Assembly: GCA_036377675.1 (NCBI GenBank)
Contig: DASUXY010000055.1
Coordinates: 1-43,787, forward strand
Source: DASUXY01 sp036377675
Lineage (GTDB): Bacteria; Bacillota; Bacilli; Bacillales; Amphibacillaceae
Direction: 5' to 3'
DNA length: 43,787 bases
Position numbers and translations under genes: made by a program. This document shows, in pieces, positions 34,181 to 42,280 of the stretch. The first letter of the stretch is position 1; each line of letters opens with the position of its first letter. A model generated the notes under the pieces. That model saw only the letters and a list, made by a program, of their open reading frames with translations, was not told the origin of the DNA and ran no database searches.

Positions 34181-35370
34181 GTGTTTTTGAAAATATAAAA
34201 ATGGCACTCTCCTCGCTTCGTGCCCATAAAATGCGGTCGATCTTAACGATGTTAGGCATTATCATTGGTGTTGGCTCTGTAATTGCCGTTGTTGCGATTG
34301 GTCAAGGCGGAGAGGCTATGCTAAAATCATAAATTGTTGGAACGGGAAACACGATTGAAGTGTATTACATGCCTTCAGATGAGGAAATACAAGCAGATCC
34401 TAATGTGCTGTACAAAGCACCCTTTACGCGGGAAGATATTAATTCAGTTTCCTCTATACCAAACGTAAAAAATGTGGTCTCTATCAGTTCTGAATTTGCC
34501 AATGTCCGGTTTCGGGAAGATACGGTAGAATCCTCGATTACAGGCATTAACCAGGCCTATTTGGATGTGAACGGACTTGAAGTTGCGAGCGGAAGAAATT
34601 TAGTATCTGCTGATTTTCTTGCGGGAAGTCGTGCGGCAGTTGTGAGCTCTAATATGCAAGATGAATTATTTGATGGCGAAGACCCCCTTGGAAAAGTGAT
34701 CTACATTAACTCCCAGCCAGTAGAAATTGTTGGTGCACTGGAAGAGCCAACGGGCATCCTATCCGTTGGCATGAATGAAGTTTATCTGCCATGGAATACA
34801 TGGCGAACCGTATTTGCCTCGAACGACATTAGCCAAGTTATTTTGCAGACAGAGAGTACGGAAAATCTTCATGATGTGGGGACGCAGGCTGCAGATATGC
34901 TAAACAGCATGCATAACACGGAAGAATCCTACCAAGTTATGAATATGGAAGAGATCGCGCAAGGCATTGGGCAGATTACGAAAATCATGACGATCATTAT
35001 CGGCAGTATCGCCGGTGTCTCCCTATTAGTTGGTGGGATTGGTGTCATGAATATTATGCTCGTTTCGGTTACCGAACGAACGCGTGAAATCGGTATACGA
35101 ATGTCGATCGGAGCAACACGTGGTCAAATTCTGTTTCAATTTTTAATTGAATCTGTTATATTGACACTCATTGGTGGAACAATTGGCATTTTGCTTGGAG
35201 GAGGAGCAGCTGTTATTGTTTCCCACTTTGCCGGATGGCCTTCGCTTGTTTCCTATCCTGTGATTATTGGCGGCTTGTTATTCTCGATGCTTACCGGGAT
35301 TGTATTTGGAATTTTGCCTGCCAATAAAGCATCCCGGCTCGATCCAATTGAGTCGCTCCGGTATGAATAA
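34177..35370 (+). pseudogene. YknZ/MacB-type ABC permease with one nonsense codon
   Basis: From GTG 34177, which overlaps the ATPase stop by four bases, the frame encodes SLRAHKMRSILTMLGIIIG, the usual first helix, and IGQGGEAMLKS, then TAA at 34330. After the stop the same frame continues IVGTGNTIEVYYMPSDEE and a normal MacB periplasmic domain. The C-terminal three helices follow (VSLLVGGIGVMNIMLVSVTE, the conserved TREIGIRMSIGATRGQI loop, and GIVFGILPANKASRLDPIES). The rest is intact, so an internal start near 34360 could give a helix-less product but not a transporter. A glutamine codon is expected at the stop, so C-to-T explains it. Confidence 0.9.
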
Positions 35371-35391
35371 TATTCCTTGAATAGAAGTCAT

Positions 35392-35415
35392 CTTAACAAT
35401 AATCACCTTGTTAAG
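35392..35415 (+). repeat. Short inverted repeat after the transporter remnants
   Basis: CTTAACAA at 35392-35399 pairs with TTGTTAAG at 35408-35415 around an eight-base loop. No U-tract follows directly, so it is at best a weak terminator. I see no gene between 35371 and 35524. Confidence 0.3.
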
Positions 35416-35524
35416 GAGGACAGATTAAGAATAATGCTATCCAATATTTTTGGGTTTTTTAAATTTTCCTCCTCCTTACAGGTGTAGAAATCTGCCATAA
35501 AACAGAGAGGACAGGCATGAGTTT

Positions 35525-35965
35525 TTATAAGCCTATCCCAGCTGCAGCATTATCATCAAATAAATTCACCTTTTTAATATACCTCTGCAAGGAATCAGAT
35601 CGCTTGTGTCTGGTTTGTTTTATAAATAGTATTCTGAATGACTTTTTTAAGTTCTACTTCCGAGAAAAAATACTGTTGATCTCATTTATAACAGAATTGA
35701 CCATTATCTCATATTTCCCTCTTATTTCTTCTGGTATCTCCGATAATAACTGACTCAAAGTTGGATAAAGAAAAAGTTCGCTTAAATAAACGTGTAAGAC
35801 CTTCTATCTCAGTTAAATCATCCATATAAAGCCATCTACTTTGACTACCATATGTAAATGCGTATCCTAATTCATTAGATAACTCTACTAAATATAGTCC
35901 AGATAGATATAGAAGTGTTAAATTTTCATTTCGAAATTTTATTCCTCTATCCTCTATAAATCTTT
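35525..35965 (-). pseudogene. Unidentified protein remnant with frameshifts
   Basis: On the minus strand a coding-looking sequence can be followed across three frames. WGQRFIEDRGIKF and LTLLYLSGLYLVELSNELGY, then GSQSRWLYMDDLTEIEGLTR and LFKRTFSLSNFESV lie in one frame. LSEIPEEIRGKYEIMVNSVI in a second follows, and SEVELKKVIQNTIYKTRHKR to KKVNLFDDNAAAGIGL with a stop at 35525 in a third. The amino-acid pattern is that of a soluble protein, but I do not recognise the family. Its start merges with the amidase fragment upstream, so the original N-terminus appears lost in a recombination at about 35960. Confidence 0.45.
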
Positions 35966-36251
35966 GACCCCATCGTCGTCTTCATTTCTTTTGTTTCGAT
36001 CATATCTTTTAAACCGATAGGAATTCCATGTAGAGGCCCTTTATAATTCCCTTGAGCAATGTCATCATCGGCTTGTTTTGCGGCTTGACGTGCGTTAGGA
36101 TTGATTGTAATAAAAGCGTTCAATTTCGGATTAATCGAATGAATTCTATGGAGGATTTCCTCCATGAGTTCAACGACGGAAAGCTCCTTTTTTGAATGAG
36201 ATTTGTCAATTCATGTACGTTCTTAGAAAGTAGATTGTTTTTCATTTGCAT
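35958..36251 (-). pseudogene. Amidase N-terminal fragment, frameshifted and truncated
   Basis: The ATG at 36251 (minus) follows GGGGGG and encodes MQMKNNLLSKNVHELTNLIQ. A one-base shift in a run of A residues near 36192 then moves the sense to KKELSVVELMEEILHRIHSI. The fragment goes on to LNAFITINPNARQAAKQADD and GPLHGIPIGLKDMIETKEMK, including the catalytic Lys motif of amidase-signature enzymes, and ends at TTMGSKIY. All later parts, with both catalytic serines, are missing. It differs from both intact amidases in the window, so it is a third family member, now dead. Confidence 0.78.
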
Positions 36252-36328
36252 AAAATCCCCCCGTGTTGTAATATTAACATTGTTAAATTTAGAATGCATG
36301 TAGTTATTTGTATATTGGTAAATGTGAG

Positions 36329-36362
36329 AACGTTCTGATACTCATCACAGAGCGTTTTTTTT
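36329..36362 (+). terminator. Intrinsic terminator in the gap before the SSS symporter
   Basis: AACGTTCTG at 36329-36337 pairs with CAGAGCGTT at 36348-36356 (one G-U), loop of ten bases, then seven or more T. It points along the plus strand although no intact plus-strand gene ends just upstream. It may be an attenuator in the symporter leader or the left-over terminator of a lost gene. Confidence 0.7.
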
Positions 36363-36437
36363 ACGGCAATTTTGTCGAAAAAACGGTTAGCTATCTATAA
36401 AATTATCTATTTATAAGGGTATAAGGGGGAATGCATC

Positions 36438-37898
36438 ATGCTTAGTACGCACCTATGGATACAATTTACTATTTTTATGTTAATAATGGTCGTTGTCAGT
36501 TATATTGCTGCCAGAAAAACAAAAACGATGGAGGATTTTGCGATTAGTGGAGCCAGTCTCGGTCCATATGTTCTCGGTTTATCGTTAGCGGCAACTCTAT
36601 TTAGTGCGGCAACGTTTATGGGATATCCTGGTTATTCTTATGCATGGGGCTTTAGTAACTTATGGTTATATTTAGCCATCTTTATTTCGGCTCCACTCGG
36701 TTTTATTACGATAGCTAAAACCGTTTATAAGCAAAATAAACTACAACAATCTTTGTCCTTACCCGATTGGCTAGGAGATTATTATAATAGTGATTTTTTA
36801 CGTGTAGGTTCAGGTTTGATTATGTTATTTAATTTATTTTATATTGCGGCACAGTTTTCCGCTGGAGCACAAATTTTTGAAAACATGCTCGGGTTAAATT
36901 ATTTAACAGGACTTGTAGCGATTGCTGGTATTGTCATTGCTTACGTATATGTCGGTGGATCTTATGCAGATGTGTATACGGATGCGGTCCAAGCGATCAT
37001 GATGGCTGTAACCGGCGTGATTGTATTTATATCGGGAGTAATCTTCTTTGGCGATGGAAGTATCACTTCAACCTTTAAAAATATCTCTGATAATTTAGCA
37101 GCACAAGATGGAAAGTTAGTTCAAGTGTTTCATCCAGACTCCAATTATTATGCGATTTCAGCGGTTATAGGTTTATTTATTATTCAATTTTCATTTTCCG
37201 CACAACCACAGCTCTTTAATAAAGTACTTTCACTGAAACGAGAGAAAGATTTGCGCAAAATGATTTTAGTTTATATTGTAGCTGCTGCGATGAGTTTACT
37301 AGTTTTATTCGGTGGTTTGTATGCTCGTGTTGCCGTGCCTGGACTTGAGGCAGCGGACCTAGCCCTACTTGAATATGTTGCTTGGGGATTCCCGGCAATT
37401 CTTGCAGCCTTTGTTGCCGTTGTTATTTTAGCGGCAGCGCTATCGACGACGGATGGATTGTTTGTCGTCATGTCGACCGTTTTTGCCAATGATATTTTCA
37501 AAAAAGTGTTAGTTAAAAAAGGAATTGTAAACGTGTCAGATGAAAAAGCAGATCGAATCGCCCTGCGCATCAGTCGCGTTGCTGTATTAGGGGTCGGTGT
37601 TGCAGCTTCCCTACTCGTCATCCATCCACCGTCCTTTTTAGGCGATCTCATGTGGATTGGAATTTCAGGAGTATCAGCGGGTACGCTCGGTCCGATTATG
37701 TATGCTGTATTTGGTCGTAAAAAGGCATCACCGCGTGCAGCGGAAGGTTCGATGGTCATCGGTTTAATTACGTATTTGATCATTGTGTTTACAGGGATTG
37801 AACCGAGTCCATTGGCAGCCGGTGGATGGGCGACTTTAGTAGGAATTATTTCGATGTGGGTTTTGGCATATATAATCAAAAGTCCTTCCAAAGCATAA
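36438..37898 (+). CDS. Sodium:solute symporter (SSS family)
   Basis: The 486-residue membrane protein has about 13 helices and the SSS family landmarks: YIAARKTKTMEDFAISGASL after helix 1, LSLAATLFSAATFMGYPGYSY, GGSYADVYTDAVQAIMMAVT in the middle, QFSFSAQPQLFNKVLSLKRE and LAAALSTTDGLFVVMSTVFA, the last holding the sodium-2 site region. It is complete, with ATG at 36438 after AAGGGGGAA. SSS proteins import organic acids, proline, pantothenate or similar solutes with Na+; the substrate is not clear from sequence. A 32-residue membrane protein gene follows 107 bases later. Confidence 0.88.
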   Translation: MLSTHLWIQFTIFMLIMVVVSYIAARKTKTMEDFAISGASLGPYVLGLSLAATLFSAATFMGYPGYSYAWGFSNLWLYLAIFISAPLGFITIAKTVYKQNKLQQSLSLPDWLGDYYNSDFLRVGSGLIMLFNLFYIAAQFSAGAQIFENMLGLNYLTGLVAIAGIVIAYVYVGGSYADVYTDAVQAIMMAVTGVIVFISGVIFFGDGSITSTFKNISDNLAAQDGKLVQVFHPDSNYYAISAVIGLFIIQFSFSAQPQLFNKVLSLKREKDLRKMILVYIVAAAMSLLVLFGGLYARVAVPGLEAADLALLEYVAWGFPAILAAFVAVVILAAALSTTDGLFVVMSTVFANDIFKKVLVKKGIVNVSDEKADRIALRISRVAVLGVGVAASLLVIHPPSFLGDLMWIGISGVSAGTLGPIMYAVFGRKKASPRAAEGSMVIGLITYLIIVFTGIEPSPLAAGGWATLVGIISMWVLAYIIKSPSKA

Positions 37899-38005
37899 GC
37901 GTTTGCCGTTATAGTCATTTGTTAAATTGAAAAATTATTCAAAATACAGTTGTAAAGGTTTACAGAGATGGTCGATCGGTCAAGTATGAGAAAGGAGATG
38001 TTCGT

Positions 38006-38104
38006 ATGTGGGTTAATTCGATGTTATCCATTTGGTTGTATGGGTTAATTAGCTCAACAGGCTTGTTTATATTTTTACTTTGGAAGTACTATTCGAGTGA
38101 ATAA
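38006..38104 (+). CDS. Small membrane protein, probable symporter accessory peptide
   Basis: An AAAGGAG site lies before ATG 38006, which opens a 32-residue frame (MWVNSMLSIWLYGLISSTG, then LFIFLLWKYYSSE). It is a single hydrophobic helix with Trp/Tyr at both ends, the profile of a membrane-embedded micropeptide. Na+ symporters of the SSS and NSS families in Firmicutes are often followed by such 30-40 residue partners (MetS for MetP is one described case). Its place right after the symporter gene and before the terminator supports that reading. Function is inferred. Confidence 0.65.
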   Translation: MWVNSMLSIWLYGLISSTGLFIFLLWKYYSSE

Positions 38105-38132
38105 AATGAAGTACCTAAAAACGAAATAGAAA

Positions 38133-38178
38133 ATCCAAACGGCTCAAAATAGGTTAGTTGAGTCGTTTGGATCTTATT
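38133..38178 (+). terminator. Intrinsic terminator of the symporter operon
   Basis: ATCCAAACGGCTCAA at 38133-38147 pairs with TTGAGTCGTTTGGAT at 38158-38172 (one G-U), around a ten-base loop, followed by CTTATT. It ends the symporter and accessory peptide transcript. Confidence 0.8.
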
Positions 38179-38266
38179 AATTTTGTAAATATAGGCGAGA
38201 ATAAGTAAACGTATGGTTGAACTTGAGCAAGGCCGAGATGGTGATCTTCATTATTGTTTTTAGTAT

Positions 38267-38986
38267 TTATACATGAATCCACTGCTTACGAATCGCTTTG
38301 ATCACGGCTTCTGTTCGATTATGAACATTCATTTTTTTCATCATATTCACCATATGTCTTTTAACTGTTGCCTGCTTAATGGCAAGAATATTTGCTATTT
38401 CTTTATTCGTTTTTCCATCCGCAAGTAGTTTTAAAATATCATATTCTCGGTTGCTTAATGGCATACTTGGCGTTACTTTTTGTTCTTGGTTAAGAATATG
38501 TATATAATCCTCAATGATGTATTTTGTAACCGAGGGGTGTAAAACAAAATTTCCTTTTCCAACACGTTTGATGGCTTCAACAGTTGTATTGAAATTGTTA
38601 TTTTTTAGAAGATATCCAGAAACGCCCGTTCGAATTGTCTGAATGACATGCGCTTCATTCGGAAAATTTGTTAAAATAATAATTTTCAAGTTTGGATAAT
38701 CTTCTAAAATAGCTTCAATATATTTCATATTGTTTGCCGGACAAAGACCTAATTCAACGACGAGTAAATCGGCCCAATCAAAAAAGCCAATCTCATGAAA
38801 CGATTGAAATTGTTCTACGCTTTTTCCCTCAATAACTCGTTTAAAAGAACCATCTAATTCAAGTAAATATTTTAGGCGCTTTCTATAAAAATCATTCGTA
38901 TCGATAAGGATCAACTTTATTTTATTCGCGTCATGATGACGTTTTTTTTTACACAAAGAAAAGTCCGTAGATGATTTGTTAAGCAT
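38267..38986 (-). CDS. Orphan NarL/LuxR-type response regulator with atypical receiver
   Basis: The 239-residue regulator has a receiver domain (about 23-145) and a C-terminal LuxR-type HTH (SNREYDILKLLADGKTNKEI, then ILAIKQATVKRHMVNMMKKM). In the receiver, Thr106 (ILTNF) and Lys128 (GYLLKNN) are conserved. However, the phosphoacceptor position is Glu78 (LLVVELGL instead of xxxxDLxMP), and only one of the two acidic N-terminal residues remains (IDT, Asp29). The protein can probably not be phosphorylated in the normal way and may be permanently active, Glu mimicking phospho-Asp. No histidine kinase gene is adjacent. ATG 38986 is eight bases from GGAG. A 20-residue basic N-terminal extension precedes the receiver. 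Confidence 0.85.
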   Translation of the reverse strand: MLNKSSTDFSLCKKKRHHDANKIKLILIDTNDFYRKRLKYLLELDGSFKRVIEGKSVEQFQSFHEIGFFDWADLLVVELGLCPANNMKYIEAILEDYPNLKIIILTNFPNEAHVIQTIRTGVSGYLLKNNNFNTTVEAIKRVGKGNFVLHPSVTKYIIEDYIHILNQEQKVTPSMPLSNREYDILKLLADGKTNKEIANILAIKQATVKRHMVNMMKKMNVHNRTEAVIKAIRKQWIHV

Positions 38987-39089
38987 ATGAGACACTCCAT
39001 TAAATTAAAAAGACATTTTTATTTGTTTTGATTGGCCAAGTTTAAATAAGTGAAGCAGTTAGAAGTTTAAAAAAGGAAATTTCATTTGC

Positions 39090-40565
39090 TCAGTTATCGT
39101 AAAGCATTTTTTCAATGTTATTTAAGTCATGTTTTGATAAAATTGTATCGATTAAAATAACAGGAACCCCTAAGTTATGTAACGGTATAGGTGAAATAAT
39201 AAAATCAACATTTTCCGTAAGTAACATTTTTTCAGTAAGCTGGCTGACCGATTTAATCGTCAGTTTTAGCTGACATTTAAAAAAGTTCGTAAGCAATGTG
39301 TACGTATAATTCGTAATCGAAAGCCAATCTGTTTCGATTAATAAAGCGTGTTTCTTTGAAAACTTTCTTTCTAGCTTTATATTTTCAATTAACATCGTAA
39401 GTTTTGCGAAATCACTCTCTGATAAAAATGGTAAGTGATGGGAACTTGACCATTTGTCACAAGCTGTTTTTACTTTGCAAAACGTTTTTTTAAAATGCAT
39501 TTGAATGCTTGTACAGTTTAAATTAGAAAGAAGACGTAAATGAGATTCGTCTATAAACCGAAAGCGTAGACGTATACTTAGAAAAAAACTATAAAATAAC
39601 TGAATAAATTGCATGTTATGTAATAAAGGAATAGATGTATATTTTTCCAAGCAGATGATTAAATCTTTAAATTGTTGATATTCTTTTCGGTTACATTTTA
39701 AGTTTTGAATCGCTTTTTTAGGGTTATGAATCGCATGTAAACATTTGAAATCTAAGTGAATAAGTAAAGTAAATAAAAACACTTTTTCATGAATGTTTAA
39801 TGATATATGAAAATCTTCTTCGATTACGTTAAACAGGCCATGTAAGCTTTTAAACTCTTGCGAATGAACAATTTTTTGTTTAGATTGTGAGTTAATTTTG
39901 ACTTCGTACCCTTGATGAATCCGAAAGAGTGTATTTTTGATAAAGTAACATAACTTTAGAATGCTCATTCGTGAAAATTTAATATTGTATTCACCTTCGA
40001 TCTTCTTAATAAAAGGAGCATACTTTTCGTAGCGTGCACTATACAGTTTAAAAATCTGATAATCATTTATTTTTTTTGCTATGAGATTGTGCCAGTAGAT
40101 TCGGATTGAAACTTCACTACCAACTAATCGAAGTGGGCGTCTTTTTAGGCGCAAATCATATTTCTTTAACTTTTCATCTAGTTCTATAAGTTTTTCTTGT
40201 AAGGAACGGATATTAATGTAAAGGCTGTCGCTCAATGTTTGAACCGTATATGTACGTTTGCTTAAAAGTCGTTTAAAGATTTCAAATTCAAATTGATCTT
40301 CGTAGTGGGTACAGTTAAATAAACATACCCCCTCATTTAATGGTTTATTTAATTTATAGCCTTTTCCTCTTTCTTTTTGTATTTTCCAATCTTTTGGAAG
40401 TAAATCGATGAGTCCGTTTATATCTTTTTGAATTGTTTTGTCTGAAAAATTGAGCTCCTCTCCAATTTCTTTGGCAGAGACCCACTTTTTTTGTGATGCC
40501 AAAATGTGTAAAATTTCTTTTTGTCTGACGCTTATTTCCTTTCGTGTTAGTTTCATCAGTTTCAA
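39090..40565 (-). CDS. Mga/AtxA-type transcriptional regulator with PRD-like domains
   Basis: The 491-residue protein has an N-terminal HTH (about 10-60, VRQKEILHILASQKKWVSAK through LNFSDKTIQKDINGL), a second HTH (about 85-140) and a middle part of two mainly helical PRD-like domains. The C-terminus (about 400-491, LIETDW...NVDFIISPIPLHNLGVPVILIDT) has an EIIB-like alpha/beta pattern. This architecture is that of PRD-containing virulence regulators such as Mga and AtxA, which act on surface or toxin genes nearby and are tuned by PTS phosphorylation of PRD histidines. The TTG start is eight bases from AGAAGGTG; an ATG nine bases on is possible. It is divergent from two secreted-protein genes, which are natural target candidates. 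Confidence 0.75.
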   Translation of the reverse strand: MKLMKLTRKEISVRQKEILHILASQKKWVSAKEIGEELNFSDKTIQKDINGLIDLLPKDWKIQKERGKGYKLNKPLNEGVCLFNCTHYEDQFEFEIFKRLLSKRTYTVQTLSDSLYINIRSLQEKLIELDEKLKKYDLRLKRRPLRLVGSEVSIRIYWHNLIAKKINDYQIFKLYSARYEKYAPFIKKIEGEYNIKFSRMSILKLCYFIKNTLFRIHQGYEVKINSQSKQKIVHSQEFKSLHGLFNVIEEDFHISLNIHEKVFLFTLLIHLDFKCLHAIHNPKKAIQNLKCNRKEYQQFKDLIICLEKYTSIPLLHNMQFIQLFYSFFLSIRLRFRFIDESHLRLLSNLNCTSIQMHFKKTFCKVKTACDKWSSSHHLPFLSESDFAKLTMLIENIKLERKFSKKHALLIETDWLSITNYTYTLLTNFFKCQLKLTIKSVSQLTEKMLLTENVDFIISPIPLHNLGVPVILIDTILSKHDLNNIEKMLYDN

Positions 40566-40795
40566 CTTGGATACACCTTCTTGTGATTCTCTTCACGAAT
40601 TAACTTAATAATAGCTCGAATAAAGTTATATTTCAAACAATTGGATATAAAAGGAATTATAACAGCAACTATATGATTGTGGTATACAATTATGGGTGAG
40701 TTTTTTTCACTTTGTCAAAGGAAGATGAACACATGGTGTTTTTGTACAAGGTATTATAATTTTAACTTATGCACTTCTTTTAAATAAACAAGTAA

Positions 40796-40909
40796 ATGTA
40801 TGAGCATTTAACAAGGGTAGAGTTATATTTTAAGAAGATTAAAGAAGACAAGGAGGCATATGATAACGAAGAAGACAAGGAGGCATATGATAACGAACCT
40901 GTTTATTAA
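40796..40909 (+). CDS. Possible small ORF containing a duplicated nonapeptide
   Basis: A 37-residue frame from ATG 40796 reads MYEHLTRVELYFKKIK and then EDKEAYDNE twice, followed by PVY. No ribosome site precedes it and a stop codon adjoins the ATG, so it may not be translated. Alternatively AAGGAGG inside each repeat could serve ATGs at 40860 or 40887 in another frame (27 residues or less). The rest of the 40566-41119 gap is AT-rich with no other gene I can support. Confidence 0.25.
   Translation: MYEHLTRVELYFKKIKEDKEAYDNEEDKEAYDNEPVY
40844..40897 (+). repeat. Perfect 27-bp tandem duplication
   Basis: The 27-base unit beginning GAAGACAAGGAGGCATATGA at 40844 is repeated exactly at 40871. 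The unit length is a multiple of three and contains AAGGAGG and ATG. Perfect identity suggests a recent slippage or duplication event. Confidence 0.85.
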
Positions 40910-41119
40910 AAAAGAAGAAATGGATTATACTAACTATTCATGATTAGAAGTTAGGTCAACGAAGGCCTTGCAAGGTAGTGATGCTATGTTAGAAGGATGT
41001 GCTCAACATAGCGAGTAAATTCATACAATTTGTTTATGTAATTATAGGTTTTTAAAAAACAGTGATTGAGTCGTTTATAATATTGAAAAACATTGAAAAA
41101 TAGTGGGGGTAATAGAAAA

Positions 41120-42178
41120 ATGGAAAATTCAAAACTAAATTATAAGAAGAATCGTAGTAAATGCCTAAAGAAAAAGTCTGCTATGGCCGCAGCACTTTTA
41201 ATAGCTGTAACACCAATAGCTAGTCCAATCAATGCTATGGCTTCTTCAGTCTCTTCAACGCCAAATGCTGTCGTTCAGCCTTTTTCCTCCAGTGTTTACG
41301 ATGAAGAAGTAGATTACAAGTATATTAAGTATGGTCTTTTAGAAGTGAGAGATCATGATATCCAAGATTCAGAAGTCAATCTCACATACTATACTCACTA
41401 TTCTTTAAATATGCGGTCTAAATTAAAAAATTCTACATTTCATTTAAATATTGATGAAGCACTAAAAGATAATATTTTAGATGTCAAAGTTAAAGTTGGA
41501 AAAAACTCGTGGGTATCAGCGGAAAAATTAAATGATGGAACATATGCAATGAATCATAAGGATGTTCTAAAGACAGGACTTATTGGTGTGAACCAGCAAT
41601 TCGATATAAAAATTGTCCTAAATGACAAGATTCAGAATCTAAATGAAGATTTCTATACTGCCGATATAGCTCTATTTGATAGAAAAAATCGAGTAGTGGT
41701 CAATACAACAGATGGTACTTATTTTAAGACTAAAGATAAAGGGAAAGTTATAGAAAATAATAATCTGGTGACCGGATCAGGCTACACAGTTGCCAATAAT
41801 AATCCTAATGGAACTGAAGTTAAATTGGATTACGTCATGCATTATAAATTAAATGCTGCCGAACATAAACGAGGTCAGTTTCAATTCTCAATTGACGAAA
41901 AGCTACTTCCTTTTATAAGTGAAGTGCTCATTCAAACAAGAGATGGAAAATACAAACCTGTTGTTTATGATGAAAATGGAAATTTTGACTACTCCACAAA
42001 TAGTTTAGTTTCTCATTCGTTGATTGGGATTCGTCAAAGATTCTCTGTGAAAATTAAATTAAAAGAAACGGTTGAAAACCTGCCTAGTGGAATATATTTA
42101 TTTAATGCTTATCAAACAACTGGGGACGGTAAGCGTATCCTAGATGGTACAGATAATAGTACGTATTTCTTACATTAA
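41120..42178 (+). CDS. Secreted two-repeat protein (first of two paralogs)
   Basis: The 352-residue protein starts at ATG 41120, nine bases after GTGGGGGT; an upstream in-frame TTG at 41093 has no site. The signal peptide (about residues 1-43) has a long basic stretch, then AMAAALLIAVTPIA and cleavage near AMASS. The mature part consists of two related domains of about 135 residues. Both show HYSLNM/HYKLNA, FHLNIDE/FQFSIDE, TGLIGVNQQFDIKI/HSLIGIRQRFSVKI and DGTYF/DNSTYF. The protein ends right after the second domain, without an LPxTG or other anchor. I do not recognise the family. A TATAAT at 41076-41081 may be the -10. Confidence 0.8.
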   Translation: MENSKLNYKKNRSKCLKKKSAMAAALLIAVTPIASPINAMASSVSSTPNAVVQPFSSSVYDEEVDYKYIKYGLLEVRDHDIQDSEVNLTYYTHYSLNMRSKLKNSTFHLNIDEALKDNILDVKVKVGKNSWVSAEKLNDGTYAMNHKDVLKTGLIGVNQQFDIKIVLNDKIQNLNEDFYTADIALFDRKNRVVVNTTDGTYFKTKDKGKVIENNNLVTGSGYTVANNNPNGTEVKLDYVMHYKLNAAEHKRGQFQFSIDEKLLPFISEVLIQTRDGKYKPVVYDENGNFDYSTNSLVSHSLIGIRQRFSVKIKLKETVENLPSGIYLFNAYQTTGDGKRILDGTDNSTYFLH

Positions 42179-42208
42179 AATCTATTTTTTAATGTAGTGT
42201 TTCAATGA

Positions 42209-42235
42209 TTGACTTTTTAAAAAAGGAATTATAAT
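42209..42235 (+). promoter_or_regulatory. Candidate promoter of the second paralog
   Basis: TTGACT at 42209-42214 and TATAAT at 42230-42235 are 15 bases apart, a little short for sigma-A. The gene would have a 5' leader of about 40 bases. No terminator is obvious after the first paralog, so read-through is also possible. Confidence 0.4.
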
Positions 42236-42280
42236 AGTATTCGGACTCTTAATAGAGCTAGAAGGAGACAACAGATTAAA

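Noticed and set aside
35517..35753. 78-residue plus-strand ORF after the transporter remnants
   Set aside because: The minus strand of the same stretch reads as a frameshifted protein with much better residue pattern; the plus ORF has no good ribosome site.
37271..37918. 215-residue minus-strand ORF inside the SSS symporter gene
   Set aside because: It mirrors the membrane-protein codons of the plus strand and has no independent support.
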